From Neelides folsomi (taxonomy: Eukaryota > Arthropoda > Collembola > Neelipleona > Neelidae), in NCBI GenBank assembly GCA_034687125.1, contig JAQGBZ010000363.1, positions 1-61,739 of the forward strand: a stretch of 61,739 bases of DNA. Direction: 5' to 3'. Positions 10,326-19,642 of this stretch are shown here, one piece after another. How positions within the stretch are numbered: position 1 is the stretch's first letter; every line of letters starts with the position of its first letter. Below the pieces are notes generated by a model. The model was not told the origin of the DNA. It did no database searches and was given only the letters and a program-made list of their open reading frames with translations. The position numbers and the translations under genes were made by a program.

Positions 10326-11474
10326 TTAGGAATCCATTTCATCCTGTTCTTCTTCGACAACTTCATCTTCTTCACCAACATCAATATCATTTGAAACTGA
10401 AGTTTCACTCTTGGTTCTCTTGAAGATGTTCGTCCTCACTTGGATATTTCCAACGGGTTTGTTGTCGGACTCTCCTTTCTTCTCATATTCAATCTTCTCC
10501 TAAACGAAGTAATAAGGTATTTAAATTAATCGTTGGTGAGTTTGTGATAGCATGAATAGCATTACTATTACACAATATATTTAATTAATCATTGTTATTC
10601 AAAATTATGCATCAATTATGAGCTATTTCATTTTATTTAAAAAATTGCATTTTAAGTTGTCATCATTTGCTAAGAATATGAATAATTATCATTGGGTTTT
10701 TAAAAGTAGTGATAAAAATTACTTTCAAATAGCGCTTTTTGTCTTTAGCAGCCAAATCGAAGTAAATGTCCTTTTCAAGTTGAGGAGCATTTTTCCACAT
10801 TTCGCTCAATGTCTTGTTAACTTCCGGCATGGACAAATCTGGCTTAGCATCCCTCACCTAAATGAAAGTGCAAGATAAATAGACATCAAATCTTTATTTA
10901 CATGTACAATTTGTAGCTTTTTGGCAAAATATTACCTCTTGACGATGAGCCTTGGCATAAAAGAAATAAGCAGGCGTTCCTTTCTTTGGAGCCGCAGGAT
11001 CTTTCTCGCGACGAACGCGTTTTGCTGCCCGGGTCCTTTTACCCCCATTGTTCGACTTGTAAGCCGCCATTTCGTTTTGATACCGGATCTTGTCCTTATC
11101 AGCCAATGCAATGAATCGCTCTTTTTCAATCGCATTCATATCCTTTTGAAACAGATAATCAAAATGGTGACCACATGACATAAAAATTACTCTTATCATT
11201 AAGTATGCCTTATGCTTTTGATTTTTGAATCAAATGAACCAAAATGCTCGTTGAAATCATATTAAAGACCAAGAAGTAGTAAATAAATGAAATAACTTAC
11301 ATTCCAAAGCTCGCTGGCAGTCTTGGCCAATTCAAGTTTCGGCTTTCCTTTGTTCTCCGGAAGATTCTTGTAATGGTTGACGAAGTAGGACTGAGCCGTT
11401 CGTTTCTGCTGCGGCTTCTTCACCTCCACCATCTCGTTGTTGTTCACCTCCATCTTCTCTGCGTTCAACTCCAT
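10326..11474 (-). CDS. HMGB-type high-mobility-group protein with two HMG boxes
   Basis: Exons are 11474-11301, 11142-10936, 10857-10723 and 10499-10326, all GT-AG and all in phase 0, for 229 residues. HMG box 1 (about residues 24-92) starts KRTAQSYFVNHYKNLPENKG and contains the ELWN, EKERF and ADKDKIRY core. A basic linker (KRTRAAKRVRREKDPAAPKK) leads to box 2 (about 108-178) with PAYFFYAKAHRQEVR, SEMWKN and AAKDKKRY. The C-terminus ends in a short acidic tail (GEEDEVVEEEQDEMDS). This is the HMGB/DSP1 layout: such proteins bind the DNA minor groove non-specifically, bend it and assist chromatin remodelling and transcription in the nucleus. The linker is more basic and the acidic tail shorter than in vertebrate HMGB1. 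The gene is head-to-head with the UBL-RING gene. The ATG opens MELNAEKMEV and is the first in the exon. The family assignment is firm, the exact orthologue is not. Confidence 0.9.
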
Positions 11475-12168
11475 GTCGGCCGGAGTATCGGAGTTGGTCG
11501 AAAACGGAAAAAAGTTTTTTCAAAAAAAGGAAAATGAAGAAAATGAAAATGACGGAGAAGTTGGTTGCTGCTGGAGCGAGATGAAAACGAAAAGTAACGT
11601 GGACTGAAACTTTCACTCCTCTCCTTTCTTTGTCTTGGTTGGGGAAGGGGATTGGTTGGGAGGAAAGGGGCAAGAAATAGTTTCGGCCAGCTTTGAAGCT
11701 ATGCCGCCTAGCGCTAGCGTCCGCATACAGCCCATTCAAAGTGGTCAGAGCGCAGAGTTGGGACTCACATGTCCCCTTCAATTTCAAACCCCCTTTCTGT
11801 TTAGTTTTCTTCCAATTTTCCATTTTATATGAATTTATGAGTTGAGGAATTGGTTCACATCTGTTCGGTTGTAAGTCTTGGTTTATCATTTGCAATAATT
11901 TGCAAGTTTTAACCCGCCCGGAGACGTCTCAGACGGTCGGAATTGGAAGCAGCTCGCGAACAATTCTGCTCAACTTTCTCGGACCATTTTTGCATTATTT
12001 TACGCATTTTAATTTGAAAGGTAATTCATTTTGACATAAATTTTATCATTTGACTTTATAAGTTATGGTTGGCTATTATTTAATTGAGATGAGAATTAAT
12101 TAAAGGGAATATGAATGATCTTGAAGGAGGAAATATCTAATCTCTTGCATGTCTTACAGGATATTAAA
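11475..12168. promoter_or_regulatory. Shared upstream region of HMGB (-) and UBL-RING (+)
   Basis: About 700 bp separate the two divergent start codons. The region is richer in G and C than the intergenic average, especially near 11700-11960, which suggests two back-to-back transcription starts. For the plus-strand gene a 5' untranslated intron is likely: donor after TTTGAAAG at 12021, acceptor tgcatgtcttacag ending at 12159. I see no confident TATA box. Promoter function is inferred from position and composition. Confidence 0.4.
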
Positions 12169-13970
12169 ATGGGGACGAGAGACATGGTTATGGAGATTTT
12201 GAAGCAGAAGAATATGGGGATGGGAGAGACCACCTTGATCAAGTACTACTGGGTCAATCCTCCCTTTATAGACGAATCGACTGGACCTAGGCCTTTTGTT
12301 CACCAGAGTTTCTTTTCAAACTCTCAACCAATTTTAGGTATATTATAAAAATGTATAATTATTATAATTTTTAACATTACAAAATAGCAATTTACGTTTT
12401 AGCATTTCATTACAATTTTATATGAAACAATTACAATTGAAGATTCAGAAAAGATATTTAAATGCTTTGGATTTTTTAGCTATTCGTTCTACTTTGGCAC
12501 AAATGTTGGTTCAAAAAAATCTTGCCCACTACGATGCTACTCCATTGATCCAAATTTTGACTCACGAAGGCTATTCTCTGGATGGGACCTTCGACATGCT
12601 TCCTGTTGAATATCTGAACAAAACTCAAGGAGGGTCCATCAAACTCCTGTTCTACACCAGACATTGCGGACATTTTTTCTTTATTGCACGAAGTATTAAG
12701 TCTGATAGTCTTATTATGGGCGATTATGCAAAAGACACGATTCTCTCTCTCAAAGCGAAAATCCAACCTTCGACTCGGAATCAGATAGAAGTTGAGAACA
12801 TGAACTTGGCCGTCAACGGTATTCGTCTTTTAGAGCCCTTAAGATTGGGATTTCTCTCTAATTACATGATCGTCCATGTGTTGAAAACGGACGAAATGTT
12901 CTTTGTCTGGATTGTTATCCAAAGAAAGAAAAAAATCCGACACCCTTATTCCTTTGTGAGGTCAAAGATGGACACTGATGAGATGAAAGTGTCCCTCTGG
13001 AAGCATGAAGGAATCCCTCCAGATAGACAACAGTATTATGTGTCTTCAGAAGAAAGTGAGGAAATTCTGCTCCCCGATGAGAACAAGACAATTCAGGAAT
13101 TGAGGATTAAAAACGAGGACAAATTTCGTTTGGCGACCAAGAAGTTGCCCCCTCCTCCGAAAGTCAGTGATGCGAAAAGCGAATGGAACATGTTAAAGAA
13201 AGGAGGAGCAGGAGGAGAAGAAGAAGCTCTCGGAACTGTCCAGAACGGAATAAACTTTGAAGTGTCTTGCTCCAATCCCGAATGTAACATGATTGGGAGG
13301 AGGGTTTACGTTCACTGGAATCATTTAAACTTCAATTTGAAATTCGATGCTGCAAAGGTAAAAATTATTCATTTCATATTTAATAACATTTACTATATTA
13401 TATTCCCATTAACAATTAATTATGTATTCGAAATAAGTAAATAATAATCCTGCGTATATTTACAAGTATTTTCTATATCATCCCATTTAGTTAAAGTGCG
13501 ACAAATGTAATGAAGTTTACATCAATATCCACTTCATCATTATGAAGCGAGTGATGTGGCGACTGTATGGGAGGAAATATGAAGACATGGAAAATTTCCT
13601 TGAAAAGGATTGGAAGCTGAGCGAGAACGCTTCGTCCTTCACTGCATATTTGGAAGCCCGTCGAGGTAAAAGTCAAGCAGCTTGGACATTTAACGAGGTT
13701 TGGAATCATCTCTTTGTTGATGCGAGGCCTTTGTTCAAAAGTTGGGCCAAAGGACTAATTCCAAAATTGTCCGAGTGTTCCATCTGTTTTGAACCTCTCT
13801 GTTCATTTGGGAAACTCTGTTATGGCGATGACGCTGCTAGAGATTGTTACACTTGTAAGAATCTTGAAAAATTCATTTCTTGTTCTGAATTGGATTCGTG
13901 CAGTCATTACTTTCATAAAAATTGCTACAATGAGTACAAGACATGCCCAATTTGTACCTTACTCAATTGA
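12169..13970 (+). CDS. Tandem ubiquitin-like, zinc-ribbon and RING-H2 protein (putative E3 ligase)
   Basis: Coding exons are 12169-12337, 12480-13357 and 13491-13970, all GT-AG and in frame, for 508 residues. I chose the ATG at 12169 because a good acceptor ends at 12159. An in-frame ATG at 12115 would add 18 residues but is overlapped by a short out-of-frame upstream frame. Residues about 121-191 match the ubiquitin fold pattern (KDTILSLKAKIQ, then VNGIRLLEPL and MIVHVLK). Residues about 196-278 form a second one with the ubiquitin-like GIPPDRQQYY. Neither ends in Gly-Gly, so they are built-in UBL domains and not conjugation tags. C320/C325 and C352/C355 form a probable zinc site. The C-terminus has a RING-H2: C445, C448, C486, H488, H491, C494, C501, C504, with an insertion carrying C468/C471. 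A ubiquitin E3 role is inferred from RING and UBL. I know no named family with this order. Residues 1-120 are unrecognised. Confidence 0.8.
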
Positions 13971-14104
13971 ACTAATCTGGACTAGTGTTATATACCTACT
14001 TACTTATGATTATTTATCTATTAAGCATTAGATCAATTATTTATCTAAAAGTATAATTATTATCATTACATTACATTACATTAAAGTATAAAATGTGAAT
14101 TGAA

Positions 14105-14110
14105 TTTATT
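14105..14110 (-). terminator. Putative polyadenylation signal of SIN1
   Basis: AATAAA on the minus strand, about 310 nt past the SIN1 stop, in the short gap where SIN1 and the UBL-RING gene converge tail to tail. Positional inference only. Confidence 0.25.
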
Positions 14111-14421
14111 ATTATAAATGGTTGTTTTTTTAAATTTCATCACTCTTTTTCATTGTTGAATTGTTACTCATAAGATATTTTATACATCACAGTTATACAA
14201 AAATTATATTTAAATATTTTTACTAGATGATAATAGATATTTTTTGATGCTATTACAATGCTAAATGTATTTAAATGTAAAAATTTACCAATATCACTAC
14301 ATAATAATCTCTATAATTATTGCGATCTGTAGTCTTAATTATGAACTTCTTAACTATAATGATATCTTAAACTTCACGGATGTGAATCATTGTAGAAATG
14401 AGTTTAATAATATTCACACGA

Positions 14422-16655
14422 CTAATTTTTATTTAACACAATTATTGAGTTGAGGTGATGATAAAGTTCTGTGGAAATTCTTAATTCGTTAGTTGTTAGT
14501 GTAATGTGTCCGGTATTTGTGAGATAGTGGCCGCCAATTCCGACACCAGTTGATGATAATTGACTAATTGAAATTACGATGCGATTCTTTGTCTGATCAA
14601 ATTTAACTCCTGTAATGGCGTTTAGTGGATAGCTCTTTGTTTTATTTTGAAATTCTAAATCCATTCGTTCTCCGCCCCAGATCACTGAAAATACATGTAC
14701 ATTGATTAATTAAATATTCTAGTTATAGCTTACCTACATAGTTGTTTAAGCCCTAAATCTACATAATGGTTTACAAGTGATTACCGCAAAGTGCATTTTT
14801 CAATTTATTGAAACGGCCTGTCGAGACAATTACTGGGTAAAGGTCAGATCTTCCACTTGGCATTTCTGTAACTGTGCCTGAACCTCTGAAAGAAGACATG
14901 AATAATTGTATACTATTTTCATATTGTAATTGAATTGCTAAATTAATTGATTGAGCACTACTTATGTTAAATAGTAAGTAAATAGTTCTATGCTAAGTAC
15001 ATAATAAAATTATTATTCGAGCGATTATAGACTTATTGCTTGTGAGTTTTGTAATTATCTATTTGTTAATTATTAATTAGGTATTAGGGTACTTTTTCAA
15101 AATTTGTGAAATAAAATAATTTACCCATAATCACGCTTGCATGCTCCAGTCCCACTTTGATAGCTCTTTGCACCATCTCTCACCAAACAAAAATCTTTGC
15201 ATTTTGCGTTACTGAGGGTAAGACTCGGATCGGTGAACTTGATAGTGGCATCTCCAAGTTTTTCTAAATGGTATCCCAATGTATAAGTTCCGCTGTTAAA
15301 CGAACTCGCTGCAATTCTTTTGTTCCACCCCGATTTATTCAACACTTGTTTCACCATTTGCCCTAAAGTGATTTCTAAATCTTCGGGAGTTGTTTTATAC
15401 GTCGTTCCGTCTGGTAGGAGAAATGAGAAACTGAGTTTCGGTCGACGTGGAAATTCATGTGAGACATGTTCGCATCGAACAAGGGCAAGGTATGCAAAAG
15501 AAAACTTTGAGATCGGTTCACCGTGGTCGAGACATGGGAAATCGCTATCCCATTCACCATCATCGTCAGCTATTTGTAAACTAAATTACAAAATAAATAA
15601 ATTAAAATTGAAGAAATTCTAATCATTTTTGTTATAAAATTATATTAGGTACGATTATACTTATTATTTTTATAAAATGAATTATAAGTTCTTACTTGTA
15701 ATGGTGAACAGGATGTAATTCAATGCCTGGGTAATTTTGGGAAGTCTTCCAAAGAATTAACCCAATAAGATCATACACTTTGGCAGTATAAATGACTACG
15801 ACTTTGAGAGGATACGCTCTTTTATTTTGAGGAAGGAAAGTGAGGAAAATGGAAATTTTTTTACTGGGAGAGCTTGGATGACAACTTGATTCAAATTTTG
15901 TATATTGAGCATATGGAATTTTGTCTGGGTGTGGCACAGACCTACAATTACAAAATTAAAGGTTAACCATTTTAAGGACTGAAATATGATTATATAAATT
16001 ATTCACCGATTAAATAATAGTTTTAAATTGAAAGAAGTGCACTCACTGTAAAAGCTTATTGATGGAAACAATTTGACTAGAACGATCTTTTTTCTTTTCT
16101 TTAAAACTTTCATCTTTAGAAAATCCGAAATCATTTTTCCCATATTCAACATTATGCAGTCTGACATTCTGCGTCTCCGTTTGAGCTTTTCGTTGTTTTT
16201 CAAGTCTCTCAAGTCTGATTGCTGTATTAGATCTTCTTCTGTGACTTAGATCCGACCCTTCTGTAAGCGTAAATAAATAAATAAGGGAAATTACATAACT
16301 ATATATAAGAACATTAATGTTTTTGAATGAGCAAACATAATTTATGACCGCAATTTCAACCTGGCTGGTAGTAACTTGTAATAACTTTATTTCTTTATAA
16401 TATTTACCTCTAATATCGAAGGAATCGTCACTAGAAAGGGTATCGGAGTCGTCGTGATTAACATTTCCTCCAAGATGCGGCTTTTCTTTCAGTGTCTTTT
16501 CGCATATCCCTAAAATGAAAGAAAACTTTTTATATTATAAAAGGTAATTTTATAGAGAATCAACAATATTTTAGAGATATACCTGAATCATCTTCAATAG
16601 TGAACGCTGTTCTAATCAGTCTGCACAACCACTTCTTGTCATCGTATAAAACCAT
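14422..16655 (-). CDS. MAPKAP1: SIN1/MAPKAP1, TORC2 subunit
   Basis: Seven exons: 16655-16583, 16509-16408, 16260-16047, 15941-15696, 15580-15125, 14885-14785 and 14684-14422. All junctions keep frame, giving 484 residues. SIN1 is an essential scaffold of TOR complex 2: it recruits substrates such as Akt through its CRIM domain and binds Ras and phosphoinositides through its RBD and PH domains. The N-terminus (WLCRLIRTAFTIEDDSGICE) and the HRRRSNTAIRLERL motif match the SIN1 N-terminal region. The CRIM region (about 130-258) has VYDLIGLILWKTS and ADDDGEWDSDFPCLD. The RBD (about 259-362) includes RRPKLSFLLPDGTTYK and FCLVRDGA. The C-terminal PH-like domain (about 380-484) includes LNAITGVKF. 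The length is close to the vertebrate protein, so it looks complete. It is divergent with PAF1 and convergent with the UBL-RING gene. Confidence 0.9.
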
Positions 16656-17276
16656 TGTTTTAAATGTAATTAAAGAGGATCCGCCTTAAATCTTCAAAAC
16701 ACTAAAATAATCAATTTTTTCTTTGATGAAAACAACAAAACATGGTAGAATTTAACTCACCTATTTTCAATTCCAATTTATTGTGATTCAACTATTTTCT
16801 ATTGGTTTGATGTTCTATCCACTTTGAAACTCGAACCATCTGAGAGTCTCAAAGAATCACAATTATCTGAAGATCAGTTAATTCATCAATTCTCTTTGAC
16901 TTGGATCTGAAACCACATATGATCCGCACATTTGCACTTGCACACACCGCACTGGAAGCAATGCAATTTTCTTATGTATTTCTCTTGGGTTGAAATGAGA
17001 ATATTTGTATACTCGTTCTAAATGGAGTCTTTTGGGATTCAACATTCAATCAAGGCGTAGAGTTTCATTCATTTTCGGCATCGGCATTTCGTCTTGGCAT
17101 TTTCCAACTACGACAAAAGAACAACCAGAAGGAAAAGAGTCAACAACAGAATTTTATGGAATAAATCGAGGTATTATTTGTTATTGAATTAATGATAAAC
17201 CGAATTTAGAATATAATTTGGAATTTTTTACCCAATTTTAATTTTTAACAGAAGAGAAGATTATAAAGTCGTAAAG
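16656..17276. promoter_or_regulatory. Divergent SIN1/PAF1 promoter region
   Basis: Only 621 bp separate the SIN1 and PAF1 start codons. The interval includes probable untranslated leaders on both sides. For PAF1 a leader intron at 17171-17251 is supported by a gtatta donor and an atttttaacag acceptor. An upstream open frame at 17005-17187 runs through the donor and hits a stop if spliced, so it is not part of the protein. Bidirectional promoter use is inferred from spacing. Confidence 0.4.
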
Positions 17277-19156
17277 ATGATGGGCCCAATGAGTAATGTG
17301 GGTAAAGGTCGGCATTCAGGGACCTCCGAAAGAAGGTAATAATTATAATGATTGCTGGGCAAATGCCTTATAGTTCTACTATTGGATTTTTTATACACAT
17401 TCATTAGGTCTTCTATATTTATAATTCCTTTTTAATTCTGCTAGGTCTGAGCTTGTGACAAGGGTCAAATATTGTAACACGCTTCCTGACTTGCCGTTCG
17501 ACACGAAGTTCCTCTCTTACCCATTCAGTACACAGCGATTTGTCACATACCAGACAACTTCGTTAGAGAATAATTACATGTATGAGGTGTTAACTGAACA
17601 AGATTTGGGAGTAGAAGTGGAGCTTGTGATTCCGAATGCGTACAGTATTCCTCCTGGAACGGAGATTGCCCAACTTGATCCAAAGGATGAAGCACTCCTC
17701 GAAGAAGATGTCATGCCAGTGAAGAATCAAAAGAGGAGTCGTCATCATGCAAAACCCGTGTCTTGGCTGAGAAGGACAGAATACATTTCTACCGAAACGA
17801 CAAGATTCCAACCGCAAACGCAAGACAAGGGAGAAACGCAAGTTGGCTACTCCATAAAGAAGAAGTTGAAGGATGATCATTATTACATGGACCACGAATC
17901 ACAAGTGAAGGCTATTGAAAAAACCTTCGAAGATGCAAGAATGCCAATTGACGAGCATTTTTCAAAGCCTGGCGTTGTGCCTGTAGAAATTTTCCCAGTA
18001 TTTCCTGATTTTGAAATGTGGAAATATCCCTGCGCTCAGGTATAATTTAAAATATTGTCAATTATAAAATCAGTTTAAATAAATCTTTGGCAGATTTAAC
18101 ATAGTCATTAATTATTATTTAGGTTATATTTGATTCGGATCCAGCACCAATGAATAAGGATGTTAATTCACAACTTGAACAAATGTCGCAAGCCATGATC
18201 AGGTAATTGTCAATTTATTAAATACTGATGGTCATGGTATAATGGGGCTAATATTTTTTAAAGTAAACTTAATGATAATAATATAATTTTTGTTTAATAG
18301 AGGTGTGATGGATGAAAGCGGCGAACAGTTTGTTGCTTATTTCCTTCCATCCGAGGAGACAATGAGCAAGCGAAGACATGACTTGGATATGGAGAGAGAA
18401 TATGCCGAAGACGAGGTTTACGAGTATCGAATGACCAGAGAGTATAATTGGAACGTGAAGAGCAAAGCGACCAAAGGCTTTGATCAGAGTTACTTCTTTG
18501 TTATGAGAGACAACGGTGTTTACTACAATGAATTGGAAACTCGGTAAGATATTATTTTTTTATAAATCGTATTTATTTCATATTATGTGTTTCAGCTAAA
18601 AGTGATTGGTTTAACTTTTACTTAATTATCCAAAATCCTTTTTACAATTAGGGTTCGTTTAAACAAAAGAAGGCGAACTACTTCAAATCAAATGAATACG
18701 AAGTTGTGCGTCAAGCATATTCCATTAGGAGCATCCGACTACAAATTCCAAAAGTTCAGGGAAAAGGAACTTGAACCAATAATTGAAGAAGACGAAAAGC
18801 CAGAATCGGAAGACGAAAAGAAAGAGAAATTCGGAGGCGAAAGTGATTCTGAAGATGAAAAGCCCGTTATTAAAAATGGAGAAGAGGAGTCGGGAAGATC
18901 TCGATCTCATTCAAGATCGCATTCGAGATCCAAATCTCGTTCAAAATCAAGATCTAAGTCTCCATCTAAATCTCGCTCAAGATCTCGGTCAAAATCTCGA
19001 TCCAAATCTAAATCTAAATCACCCTCAAAATCAAGGTCAGCTTCCAGGTCTCGTTCAAGATCTAAGTCTAGGTCTAAATCGAGGTCCAAATCTCCATCTT
19101 CTTCTTCATCGTCTTCTGCAAAATCTTCTTCATCAGCTGCTTCAGACTCAGAATAA
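17277..19156 (+). CDS. PAF1: PAF1, RNA polymerase II-associated factor 1 (Paf1 complex) with RS-rich tail
   Basis: Exons are 17277-17335, 17445-18039, 18123-18202, 18301-18543 and 18652-19156, in frame, for 493 residues. PAF1 is the core subunit of the nuclear Paf1 complex, which travels with elongating RNA polymerase II and is needed for H2B ubiquitination and H3 methylation. Diagnostic blocks are [17 protein letters not shown] near the N-terminus, [83 protein letters not shown] and [13 protein letters not shown]. The C-terminus has the expected acidic stretch (about 355-400) followed by about 60 residues of near-regular Arg/Lys-Ser dipeptides ([15 protein letters not shown] type, about 407-475) and a Ser-rich end. 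Vertebrate PAF1 has only a short RS patch, so this tail is much expanded. It is divergent with SIN1 and tail to tail with COG2. Confidence 0.95.
18897..19110 (+). repeat. Coding repeat for the RS dipeptide tail of PAF1
   Basis: A degenerate 6-bp repeat of the type TCnmGn/TCnAAr (Ser-Arg, Ser-Lys), with occasional CCA (Pro), runs for about 210 bp. Synonymous variation among units means it is kept by coding constraint or is old, and is not a fresh microsatellite. Confidence 0.8.
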
Positions 19157-19596
19157 ACAATAACTTGGATTAAGATCCAAAATGTAAAGTGAATTCTTTT
19201 TTATAAACATTGATTTTGGCTTACTTACCTTATCCTCATTATGTATCACATATCTAAAACTTTCTTTATTAACAATTAGTTAATGTAGCAGTTATTAAAT
19301 TAAATGTTGGTTCGAAATTAAACTTATGAAAAGTACAATATCTATAGATGGTTAATTTTGTTAAAAATAAAAATGTACCTAATGTAGGTAATAAATCAAC
19401 AATATCAATAATCTGATCCATAAAATGTGAGCATTTATTCACTTCACATAAATACACGTTTTAATAAATAGACAACAAATAAATAGTAATGTACAATGTA
19501 AATGACTGTCAAATTACCCTTTAACCTTTATAAATTAAATATTATACCTTATATTATTAAATAATTTAAACATGTCATTGAGCATGGAGGAATTAA

Positions 19597-19602
19597 TTTA
19601 TT
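19597..19602 (-). terminator. Putative polyadenylation signal of COG2
   Basis: AATAAA on the minus strand, about 41 nt past the COG2 stop codon, in the 490-bp tail-to-tail gap with PAF1. Positional inference only. Confidence 0.35.
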
Positions 19603-19642
19603 TTTAATATAAATGATTCAAAAGTTGATATTTGCGATGGGC

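Noticed and set aside
11332..11895. 187-codon minus-strand frame upstream of and through the HMGB start
   Set aside because: It reads out of frame through HMGB exon 1 and then through the promoter region. It has no domain, and the HMG-box frame clearly takes precedence.
17005..17187. 60-codon plus-strand frame just before PAF1
   Set aside because: It ends at a leader donor and, when spliced to the exon carrying the PAF1 start, meets a stop codon immediately, so it is untranslated leader or a short upstream frame.
18907..19163. Other-frame products of the RS repeat (poly LDLD and LNLNQN types)
   Set aside because: Repetitive DNA is open in several frames. Only the Ser-Arg frame continues the conserved PAF1 core.
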